Positions 1-5,246 of a stretch of DNA of 10,323 nt are shown in pieces; within the stretch, counting starts at the first letter, position 1; each line of letters opens with the position of its first letter. A model generated the notes under the pieces. It was not told the DNA's origin and ran no database searches. It saw only the letters and a program-made list of their open reading frames with translations. A program made the position numbers and the translations under genes. This stretch comes from Mariprofundus sp. (GTDB taxonomy: Bacteria; Pseudomonadota; Zetaproteobacteria; Mariprofundales; Mariprofundaceae): positions 1 to 10,323 of the forward strand of contig JAJFLF010000008.1 in the NCBI GenBank assembly GCA_021772845.1, read 5' to 3'.

Positions 1-1232
1 TGTGCGGCTATAATGGACTGCATTTTTGCCATAGCTCGACCTGTTTCGAGGATATCACGGGCAATGGCATAACCCTGTCCGCCGCGCACATCCGGATCGA
101 ACTCTAAAATACGGCCTGCTAAGCGTAACGATTTCTCACGCAGATCAGCAGGGGCACCGGGATCATTTTCCAATACTTTGATGACATCACGTGCTTCAAG
201 CACAGGGCCGATACCACGGCCAATAGGTTGTTCTCCATTGGTAATCACTACCTCAAGATGCAGGCCTAGCCGGTCACCAACATATTCGAACAGCTTACGA
301 AGACGAAGTGCATCGTTCATGCTGTGTACTTTTGCGGTTGGGCCAACCGGAATATCTATCAGGAGATGCGTTGCACCGGCGGCTACCTTCTTGGAGAGAA
401 TGGAGGAAACCATCTGCCCGGGAGAGTCGAGCGATAGCGGTCGTTCAACCGAGATCAGGATATCATCAGCAGGAGCGAGTTTGGCGCGTCCACCCCAGGC
501 TAGACAGCCGCGCTCGTGGCGTACGATATCATGTAAACTACTGAGATCGAGATCAACGCGGGCCAGTGTCTCCATCGTATCGGCGGTGCCGGACGGAGAG
601 GTGATCGCGCGGCTGGAGGTTTTGGGAATCAGCATGCCATGGGCAGCAATGATAGGTACAACCAGCATGGTGGTGCGGTTGCCAGGAATGCCACCGATAC
701 AGTGTTTGTCAGCGACCAGTGGTTCTCCCCAGTCCAAGGTCTTGCCCGTTTTAACCATGGCTTCGGTGAGATAGAGCAGTTCTTCACGTTCCATGCCGCT
801 CTCACTACAGGCAACTAGAAACGCGGACATCTCCATGCGCGAATAGCGGTTGGCTACAATATCACGAATGATGCAGAGAAAATCGTCAGCCAACAGTCGT
901 TCACCTGCAATTTTGCGGTGCACTGCATCCAGAGATTCAGGTGGAACAGCCTGCTCGATGCAGACCATGTCCCCGTCCAACATATTCAATTGTTTAAAGG
1001 CTTGCTCGCTCAATCCCAGCTCATCGATGGCCATGATATGTTCACTGTTGACGACATTGAGAACCGCCAGCACGTGTTGCTGATCATGTACGCTGCTGAT
1101 CTTCACTTTGGCCAGCGCCTGAAAACCCTCGGTATGATAAACAGGGCAATCACGATGCAGGTAGACTACATTTTCTTTGAATGTATCAATGCCGATGCGT
1201 CGTAGCTTGAGGTGAATGCCTGGTCTGTTCAT
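1..1232 (-). CDS. Type-2 thymidine phosphorylase (AMP-phosphorylase-like), C-terminus off the window
   Basis: Seen: an open minus-strand frame from the ATG at 1232 to the window edge, 410 codons without a stop. Family members are about 500 residues, so roughly 90 C-terminal residues are missing. Motifs include KHCIGGIPGNRTT (residues 176-188, glycine-rich phosphate-binding segment) and SSRAITSPSGTADTME (206-221), both characteristic of nucleoside phosphorylases of the DeoA/AMP-phosphorylase superfamily. About 90 residues precede the phosphorylase core, as in the archaeal-type branch and unlike classical DeoA. Known: the superfamily cleaves a nucleoside or nucleotide with phosphate to give base and (deoxy)ribose-1-phosphate or ribose-1,5-bisphosphate. 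Proteobacterial members are annotated as putative thymidine phosphorylase, while archaeal ones are AMP phosphorylases. Substrate is therefore uncertain; cytoplasmic. The start is supported by AAAGGAG five bases upstream. It is transcribed divergently from dnaQ. No RuBisCO or ribose-1,5-bisphosphate isomerase gene is visible here. Confidence 0.9.
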   Translation of the reverse strand, partial: MNRPGIHLKLRRIGIDTFKENVVYLHRDCPVYHTEGFQALAKVKISSVHDQQHVLAVLNVVNSEHIMAIDELGLSEQAFKQLNMLDGDMVCIEQAVPPESLDAVHRKIAGERLLADDFLCIIRDIVANRYSRMEMSAFLVACSESGMEREELLYLTEAMVKTGKTLDWGEPLVADKHCIGGIPGNRTTMLVVPIIAAHGMLIPKTSSRAITSPSGTADTMETLARVDLDLSSLHDIVRHERGCLAWGGRAKLAPADDILISVERPLSLDSPGQMVSSILSKKVAAGATHLLIDIPVGPTAKVHSMNDALRLRKLFEYVGDRLGLHLEVVITNGEQPIGRGIGPVLEARDVIKVLENDPGAPADLREKSLRLAGRILEFDPDVRGGQGYAIARDILETGRAMAKMQSIIAA

Positions 1233-1279
1233 GTCACTCCTTTAAGGGAGAGGTGAATCTCTTTCCCGCTGGAGTATTT

Positions 1280-1308
1280 ATTATACAGATTTTGGCGCGA
1301 AAAGTCGA
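1280..1308 (-). promoter_or_regulatory. Putative sigma70 promoter of the phosphorylase gene
   Basis: On the minus strand a perfect TATAAT (1280-1285) lies 17 bp from TCGACT (1303-1308, 4 of 6 matches to TTGACA). Transcription would start near 1273, giving a leader of about 40 nt. The leader contains an imperfect hairpin (1246-1267: GGG and AGAG paired with CTCT and CCC, with a two-base bulge) and then the AAAGGAG ribosome binding site. Predicted from sequence only. Confidence 0.5.
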
Positions 1309-1393
1309 TATGAGGCAAGCAAGCTGTCTCAGCGGCCTCTTGATTCTAAGCTGTTTTGTTTTTCCAGTTTTAAAGGTGGGTTCATGTTGGCCA

Positions 1394-1421
1394 TTGGCAG
1401 AAAAAGATCGAGAGCTATAAT
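1394..1421 (+). promoter_or_regulatory. Putative sigma70 promoter of dnaQ, implying a leaderless mRNA
   Basis: TTGGCA (1394-1399, 5 of 6 matches) and a perfect TATAAT (1416-1421) are separated by 16 bp. The dnaQ ATG begins at 1428, six bases after the -10 element, which is the usual distance to the transcription start. The message would thus begin at or next to the start codon. No Shine-Dalgarno sequence sits at a usable distance; the GAGAG at 1410-1414 is 13 bases away. Confidence 0.5.
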
Positions 1422-1427
1422 GCCGTC

Positions 1428-2171
1428 ATGCGACTTATTATGCTGGATACAGAAACAACAGGACTTTCACCTCTGAAGGGTGATCGCATGGTTGAGATTG
1501 GTGCTATTGAAGTGCTCAACCGTAAAGTACTCTCTGGTGATCAACATGTGTTTCATCAGTATATTAATCCTGAGCGGGATATTCCTGCTGAAGTTGTGCG
1601 TATTCATGGTATTGATAATGCCAAAGTGCGGCATGAGCCCACCTTTAAAGAGGTTGCTCAGAAGTTTCTTGATTTTATCGAGGGCGCAACGCTGGTGATC
1701 CATAATGCCTCATTCGATTTGGGCTTTATTATGAATGAATTGCGTTTGCACGGGTTTGATAACATCCAGGATATTCCTGTGATTGATACGCTTGCATTTG
1801 CACGTAAAAAACATCCAAACCAAAGAAATAACCTGGATGCGCTATGTGACCGATATGATGTTGAACGCGGTCATCGTGATCTGCACGGTGCGTTGCTGGA
1901 TTCCGAGCTGCTGGCTGAAGTGTATCTGGGCATGACTGGCGGACGTCAGTTTTCGCTCGGTATGGATATTCCCAGCCTTCCAGCCTCAAGTTTTGTTCAA
2001 CTTCCCGAGCAGTCGCGTGGTCGTGATGAGCAGGCTGAAACTGCCAGTATGATGAAACGAGAACCTTTACCGATTGAAGATCATGAACATGAAGCCCACT
2101 TTTCAATGATGCAGCGCATCCATAAAGAGAGCGATGGTAAGTCTATCTGGCATCACCCTGAACTAGCTTAA
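1428..2171 (+). CDS. dnaQ: DNA polymerase III epsilon subunit, 3'-5' proofreading exonuclease
   Basis: A protein of 247 residues, close to the 243 of E. coli DnaQ. All exonuclease motifs of the DEDDh family are present: ExoI DTETTGL (D7, E9), ExoII HNASFDLGF (D97), and ExoIII HGALLDSELLAEVYL (H153, D158). These residues bind the two metal ions used to remove mispaired 3' nucleotides. The C-terminal part (after about residue 180) resembles the flexible tail that tethers epsilon to the alpha polymerase subunit, although this segment is poorly conserved. Known role: proofreading within the replicative Pol III core. The start at 1428 puts the ExoI motif six residues in, as is typical. No ribosome binding site precedes it and a good -10 element ends six bases upstream, which suggests leaderless translation. 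The 3' end overlaps the convergent Bax-like gene by 29 bp. Confidence 0.95.
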   Translation: MRLIMLDTETTGLSPLKGDRMVEIGAIEVLNRKVLSGDQHVFHQYINPERDIPAEVVRIHGIDNAKVRHEPTFKEVAQKFLDFIEGATLVIHNASFDLGFIMNELRLHGFDNIQDIPVIDTLAFARKKHPNQRNNLDALCDRYDVERGHRDLHGALLDSELLAEVYLGMTGGRQFSLGMDIPSLPASSFVQLPEQSRGRDEQAETASMMKREPLPIEDHEHEAHFSMMQRIHKESDGKSIWHHPELA

Positions 2172-3078
2172 CAGAACCCACCTGGTCGATTAATGCACGA
2201 TTGCTTCGAATCATCGAACGAATCGTTTTGACATATTCCATGCCGCGTTCTGAATAATGCTTTAAACCATTGGCCAACAGTTCTGCTTTCATCGGCAGTT
2301 TACGTTGTTGCAGGCTACTGCGTATCTTTCTCAGGTCTGCATAAGCATGAGAGGTATTAATGTTTTTCATGTAAGCACGTACAGATTCTTCTGCATCTTT
2401 AAAGCGCCTGACTTCATGTGCTGCCCCATTTGAGCGCTGCTTGGGTACAATGCCGCAGCCTTTTTTAAAGCACCATTGGCCAAAATAATTATTACCATCA
2501 CGGGCAAAACGAGACGTTCCCCATGCCGATTCATTGGCGGCCTGCATCAGTGCTAACTCTAGTGGGATAATATTTACGCGGTTTAACAGTGTCTTCCAGA
2601 ATGCATCATCAGGAACCGTTGGTATAGTGATGCCGTATGTTGCAGATGTCTGTTTTAAGGCTGTCATATCCTGGTCACTCAGCTGTTTTTTAGCCTGCAA
2701 CTGGATGATCTGTTGACGTTGTTCAGAAATATTTTTGTTTTCAGCCACAATAATGGGTTTCATGAAAGCAAAGAAATGGTGCTTCTTCTGATGTACATTT
2801 TTAAAAACGGGGGGGTGAGCAGGCGCAGTTTCTTTGGTGATGACTTCCTGTTTTTTGTCTGCTGTCGTCGGTTCTTTTGCTGTAACTGCTTCAGCTTCAG
2901 CAATTTGAACGGGTTCAGCTACTGTTTCTTTCTGCACATCCTGCTGAACAGCTGCAGGCAGAGTTGCAGGTTTTGTATGTGTGGAACAGCCAGACATGAC
3001 CACTGCCGCCGCCAACCAGATAAGGAAGGTGATAAACGTTTGAATTACTCTGACAGATTTAAACTCTATTTTTCGCAT
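2143..3078 (-). CDS. Bax-like glucosaminidase-domain lipoprotein
   Basis: Seen: with the ATG at 3078 the protein has 311 residues. It starts with a signal sequence: a basic n-region, a hydrophobic stretch around FITFLIWLAAAVV, then a lipobox-like MSGC with the cysteine at residue 31, so a lipoprotein is likely. A low-complexity Ala/Glu/Pro/Lys-rich linker follows (about residues 35-95). The C-terminal half (about 155-305) matches the glucosaminidase fold of E. coli Bax: ALMQAANESAWGTSRFA contains the expected catalytic Glu (E183), followed by NNYFGQWCFKKGCG and a conserved region around YMKNINTSHAYADLR. Known: this family includes peptidoglycan N-acetylglucosaminidases. Inferred role: wall remodelling in the periplasm from a membrane anchor. 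An in-frame GTG at 3102 (319 residues) is an alternative start; neither start has a strong ribosome binding site, and the ATG gives the more normal signal peptide. Confidence 0.85.
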   Translation of the reverse strand: MRKIEFKSVRVIQTFITFLIWLAAAVVMSGCSTHTKPATLPAAVQQDVQKETVAEPVQIAEAEAVTAKEPTTADKKQEVITKETAPAHPPVFKNVHQKKHHFFAFMKPIIVAENKNISEQRQQIIQLQAKKQLSDQDMTALKQTSATYGITIPTVPDDAFWKTLLNRVNIIPLELALMQAANESAWGTSRFARDGNNYFGQWCFKKGCGIVPKQRSNGAAHEVRRFKDAEESVRAYMKNINTSHAYADLRKIRSSLQQRKLPMKAELLANGLKHYSERGMEYVKTIRSMIRSNRALIDQVGSVKLVQGDAR

Positions 3079-3110
3079 CCGCGAAGCATGTGGTTTTAAC
3101 ACGTTTTATC

Positions 3111-3126
3111 TGTGACCTATATCACA
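3111..3126. promoter_or_regulatory. Perfect CRP/Vfr-type palindrome
   Basis: The sequence TGTGA, six bases (CCTATA), TCACA exactly matches the CRP core consensus TGTGA-N6-TCACA and is palindromic, so orientation is undefined. A third half-site TGTGA follows one base later (3128-3132) and overlaps the start of the first hairpin repeat. The site is centred about 40 bp upstream of the ATG of the Bax-like gene on the minus strand. It also overlaps a weak plus-strand promoter candidate (TTTAAC 3095-3100, 17 bp, TATATC 3118-3123) that would start transcription near 3130. Which transcript it controls cannot be decided from sequence. Confidence 0.5.
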
Positions 3127-3128
3127 AT

Positions 3129-3200
3129 GTGATTCGGCACATCCTGTGCCTCACCCTGCGGGCGACTATTTGCCGTCCAAATTTACTATCCTGTAGATTT
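3129..3200. repeat. Hairpin repeat unit 1 (72 bp)
   Basis: H1: GTGA, TTC bulge, GGCACA, loop TCC, TGTGCC, TCAC (3129-3154), fully paired apart from the bulge. H2: GGGCGAC (3160-3166) with GCCGTCC (3172-3178), loop TATTT, one A-C mismatch and one G-U. H3: AAATTTAC (3179-3186) with GTAGATTT (3193-3200), loop TATCCT, one G-U. It is most similar to unit 4. Minus-strand loops read GGA in an ACAGGATGT context (H1) and AGGATA (H3). Confidence 0.85.
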
Positions 3201-3277
3201 GTGATTCGGCACATCCATGTGCCTCACCCATTCGGGCATGCCGTGCGGCATGTCCAGATCAACTGTCCTGTTGATTT
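3201..3277. repeat. Hairpin repeat unit 2 (77 bp)
   Basis: H1: GTGA, TTC bulge, GGCACA, loop TCCA, TGTGCC, TCAC. H2 is a different and longer stem, GGGCATGCC with GGCATGTCC, loop GTGC, 9 bp with one G-U at the same third position as in units 1 and 4. H3: AGATCAAC with GTTGATTT, loop TGTCCT, 8 bp with one G-U. Minus-strand loops contain ATGGATG (H1) and AGGACA (H3). Confidence 0.85.
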
Positions 3278-3350
3278 GTGATTCGGACATCCATGTGCTT
3301 CACCTTTCAGGCGCGCTGAAGCGCGTCCCATTCTGCTATCGTGCAGAATG
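3278..3350. repeat. Hairpin repeat unit 3 (73 bp)
   Basis: H1 is weakened: one base of the inner stem is missing (GGACA instead of GGCACA), leaving ACA/TGT plus the outer GTGA/TCAC. H2: GGCGCGC with GCGCGTC, loop TGAA, 7 bp with one G-U. H3: CATTCTGC with GCAGAATG, loop TATCGT, a perfect 8 bp stem with no sequence similarity to H3 of its neighbours apart from the closing C-G pair. The minus-strand H3 loop is ACGATA, without GGA. Confidence 0.8.
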
Positions 3351-3422
3351 GTGATTCGGGTCTCATTGGCCCTCACCCTGTGGGCGACTATTCGTTGTCC
3401 AAACCTACTCTCCTGTAGCTTT
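3351..3422. repeat. Hairpin repeat unit 4 (72 bp)
   Basis: H1 has a replaced inner stem, GGGTC with GGCCC, loop TCATT, inside the same GTGA/TCAC frame, which is a clear compensatory change. H2: GGGCGAC with GTTGTCC, loop TATTC, 7 bp with two G-U pairs in addition to an A-T that replaces the mismatch of unit 1 (total G-U at positions 3 and 5). H3: AAACCTAC with GTAGCTTT, loop TCTCCT, 7 of 8 paired. Minus-strand loops: AATGA (H1, no GGA) and AGGAGA (H3). Confidence 0.85.
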
Positions 3423-3487
3423 GTGATTTGGAGTAATCTCTACGGGTATTCTGAAAAAAATATAAGACCAGTGGTGAACGATAAACG

Positions 3488-3506
3488 GACAAATTCAATA
3501 TTTGTC
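3488..3506. repeat. Inverted repeat upstream of srkA
   Basis: GACAAAT (3488-3494) and ATTTGTC (3500-3506) form a perfect 7 bp inverted repeat around TCAAT, ending 14 bases before the srkA start codon. It could be an operator or an mRNA hairpin. There is no T-tract after it, so it is not an intrinsic terminator. No Shine-Dalgarno sequence is present in the 14 bases between it and the ATG. Confidence 0.4.
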
Positions 3507-3520
3507 GATACGCTGCCGGC

Positions 3521-4537
3521 ATGACAGAGCAAACTTCTTCCTCGAAGCCATCCAGGCAAACGTCATCATTTTATGATCTTGGCCCCGAGCAAGTATTGCA
3601 GGCGGTCGAAAGCGTTGGTTTTCTCTGTGATGGTTATCAGTTGGGGCTGAACTCGTATGAAAATCGGGTCTATCAGATTGGCATTGAAGATGGCGAATCC
3701 ATCGTGGCCAAGTTTTATCGCCCTAATCGTTGGCAGGATGAAACAATCATAGAAGAGCATGACTTTACGCTGGAGCTTGAGTCGATGGATATTCCTGTTG
3801 TGCCGCCATTGCTGATTGAAGGCAAGAGCCTGCATCATTACAGAGGACATCGTTTTTCGCTCTATCCCTTACAGGTTGGTCGGGCACCTGATCTTGAAAA
3901 CAGAACACACATGGAACAGTTGGGGCGATACTTTGCGCGTATTCATGCCTTGGGTGCGGAATCAGGTTTTCAACATAGGCCAGAGTTGAATGTACATAAT
4001 TTTGGTGATGATGCTTATGAATTCCTCATGGAAAACGGATTTATACCGCCGGAATTGGAATCGGCCTATGAAAAAGTAATTGAAGGTGTGCTGGATACGA
4101 TAGAGCTCAGGTTTGATGCGGTTCAGCCAAAAAATATCCGTCTGCATGGTGATGGTCATCCGGGTAATATTCTGTGGAAACATGGTGCGCCCTATATCGT
4201 TGATTTTGATGATGCGCGTATGGGGCCAGCGGTGCAGGATTTGTGGATGTTTCTTTCCGGTGACCGTGCGCAAATGCTGAGTTCTCTGGATACCCTGTTG
4301 ACTGCTTATAGCCAGTTCCATGATTTTGATTGCCGTGAATTAGCCCTGATCGAGCCATTGAGAACGCTGCGTATCATTCATCATTCGGGATGGTTGGCCA
4401 AGCGTTGGGAAGATCCTGCTTTTAAGCGTGCTTTTCCCTGGTTTAATACACAGAATTTCTGGCAGGATCATATCCTGTCACTGAAAGAGCAGACTGCTGC
4501 CATGCAGGAATTACCACTTCAGTGGCATGGCATTTAA
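3521..4537 (+). CDS. srkA: Stress response kinase A (YihE-type Ser/Thr kinase)
   Basis: A protein of 338 residues (E. coli SrkA 328), recognisably similar over its whole length. It has the choline-kinase/APH-like kinase fold. Seen: LNSYENRVYQ (43-52), the ATP-binding Lys in IVAKFYRP (K64), the catalytic loop HGDGHPGN (209-216; D211, N216), the metal-binding VDFDDAR (D228), then GPAVQDLWM and a C-terminal IEPLRTLRI segment typical of SrkA. Known role: a cytoplasmic kinase that protects against envelope- and stress-triggered death, reported to counter MazEF-linked death in E. coli. The ATG at 3521 gives a natural N-terminus but has no obvious ribosome binding site. A second gene starts 15 bp after its stop, so the two probably form an operon. 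dsbA, which often follows srkA in enterics, is absent here. Confidence 0.93.
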   Translation: MTEQTSSSKPSRQTSSFYDLGPEQVLQAVESVGFLCDGYQLGLNSYENRVYQIGIEDGESIVAKFYRPNRWQDETIIEEHDFTLELESMDIPVVPPLLIEGKSLHHYRGHRFSLYPLQVGRAPDLENRTHMEQLGRYFARIHALGAESGFQHRPELNVHNFGDDAYEFLMENGFIPPELESAYEKVIEGVLDTIELRFDAVQPKNIRLHGDGHPGNILWKHGAPYIVDFDDARMGPAVQDLWMFLSGDRAQMLSSLDTLLTAYSQFHDFDCRELALIEPLRTLRIIHHSGWLAKRWEDPAFKRAFPWFNTQNFWQDHILSLKEQTAAMQELPLQWHGI

Positions 4538-4552
4538 TCAATGAGAGGCACT

Positions 4553-5212
4553 ATGACAGATGAACTAGAGACCGTATCAGAAGCAAGGCGTGGTGATCGC
4601 ATAGCGCTTTGGATGTTCTTGGTTGTGGTGATAGTCACCGCAGCTGTTTTTTTGTGGAGCAGCTCTAATTACCAACAGAACAGTGCTACAGTGGAGACCC
4701 ATGTGGATGCTGAGGGGCATTTACATGTATTGGGTGTGACGCTGGGTGTGAGTAGTTTGAATCAGACTGAAGGTATTCTGCAGAGTAAAAGTGATGTAGC
4801 CCTGTTTATCTATCCGCAGGAGCATGCCAAAGCGGGTCTGAAACTGGAGGCCTTTTTTCCGGCTATTGCCGACCATACTAAGGTGGTGGTGTTGTTGGAC
4901 TTGGATGATGATCAGTTACAGGCGATTGCTGAGCGTGGATCTGTACCGCGCCTCTACCCGAATAAAGTAGCCCGCATGAATCTGGCTGCGGATGATGTGA
5001 TCAGCGTTCACAAAGCCATTGTGAAAGAACTTACCCTGATTCCAAATCTGAAAGTGTCCGCCGAGAATATAAAGGCGCGTTTTGGTGAACCAAGCCGAAT
5101 AGTCTCTGTGGGAGAGAGTGTGGATCAGTATGAATATGATGCCATCGGCCTGAAAGCCGTAATCAGCAAAGAAGAACCGCCTGCGTTACATTTCTCCAAT
5201 CCAAAGATGTAA
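4553..5212 (+). CDS. Single-pass membrane protein of unknown function
   Basis: Not recognised as a named family. With the ATG at 4553 the protein has 219 residues. An upstream in-frame ATG at 4541 would add four residues but lacks a ribosome binding site, whereas GAGAGG (4543-4548) precedes 4553. A short acidic N-terminus is followed by one hydrophobic segment (about residues 17-36, IALWMFLVVVIVTAAVFLW) and a large soluble region, probably periplasmic. The middle contains VALFIYPQEHAKAG and KVVVLLDLDDDQLQAIAE. The C-terminal stretch NIKARFGEPSRIVS followed by a YEYDAIGLKAVIS segment loosely resembles the SmpA/BamE-like repeat (helix, FGEP turn, then strands); this is inference only. It lies 15 bp after srkA and is probably cotranscribed, suggesting an envelope-stress link. 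Confidence 0.75.
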   Translation: MTDELETVSEARRGDRIALWMFLVVVIVTAAVFLWSSSNYQQNSATVETHVDAEGHLHVLGVTLGVSSLNQTEGILQSKSDVALFIYPQEHAKAGLKLEAFFPAIADHTKVVVLLDLDDDQLQAIAERGSVPRLYPNKVARMNLAADDVISVHKAIVKELTLIPNLKVSAENIKARFGEPSRIVSVGESVDQYEYDAIGLKAVISKEEPPALHFSNPKM

Positions 5213-5246
5213 TCATGTAAATAAAAAAACGCTGTGGAATGCCTGG

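Larger units (their letters stand above)
3129..3443. repeat. Tandem array of four three-hairpin repeats plus a degenerate fifth
   Basis: This array fills most of the non-coding stretch 3103-3520. Units of 72, 77, 73 and 72 bp are joined head to tail without spacers, each opening with GTGATTCGG. Every full unit contains three hairpins. H1 is an outer GTGA/TCAC pair, a TTC bulge, and an inner stem of about 5-6 bp. H2 is a GC-rich stem of 7-9 bp ending in GTCC. H3 is an 8 bp stem with a six-base loop of consensus TNTCCT. Stem sequences differ strongly between units yet remain complementary, which argues for selection on structure. A fifth copy (3423-3443) keeps only an altered H1. No long open frame crosses it. 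Not recognised as REP, ERIC, attC or CRISPR. The remaining bases 3444-3520 hold an A-tract and the inverted repeat listed separately. Confidence 0.85.

Noticed and set aside
629..814. Open frames on either strand inside the phosphorylase region (for example 178-774 plus and 629-814 minus)
   Set aside because: They are frame shadows of the continuous 410-codon phosphorylase frame, which has clear family motifs.
3090..3281. A 63-codon plus-strand open frame through the repeat array
   Set aside because: It ends inside the array, has no recognisable protein features, and the repeat units are 72-77 bp with frame-breaking length differences, so coding is unlikely.
3129..3350. Repeat units as integron attC sites, CRISPR repeats or tRNA genes (unit length 72-77)
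   Set aside because: No spacers of unrelated sequence, no attC R/L core pairs or integrase, and no cloverleaf: the units fold as three consecutive hairpins with no acceptor stem or T-loop motif.
5223..5246. T7 tract after the cyclase stop (minus strand) as an intrinsic terminator
   Set aside because: The preceding bases 5230-5246 do not form a stable stem, so I could not support a terminator.
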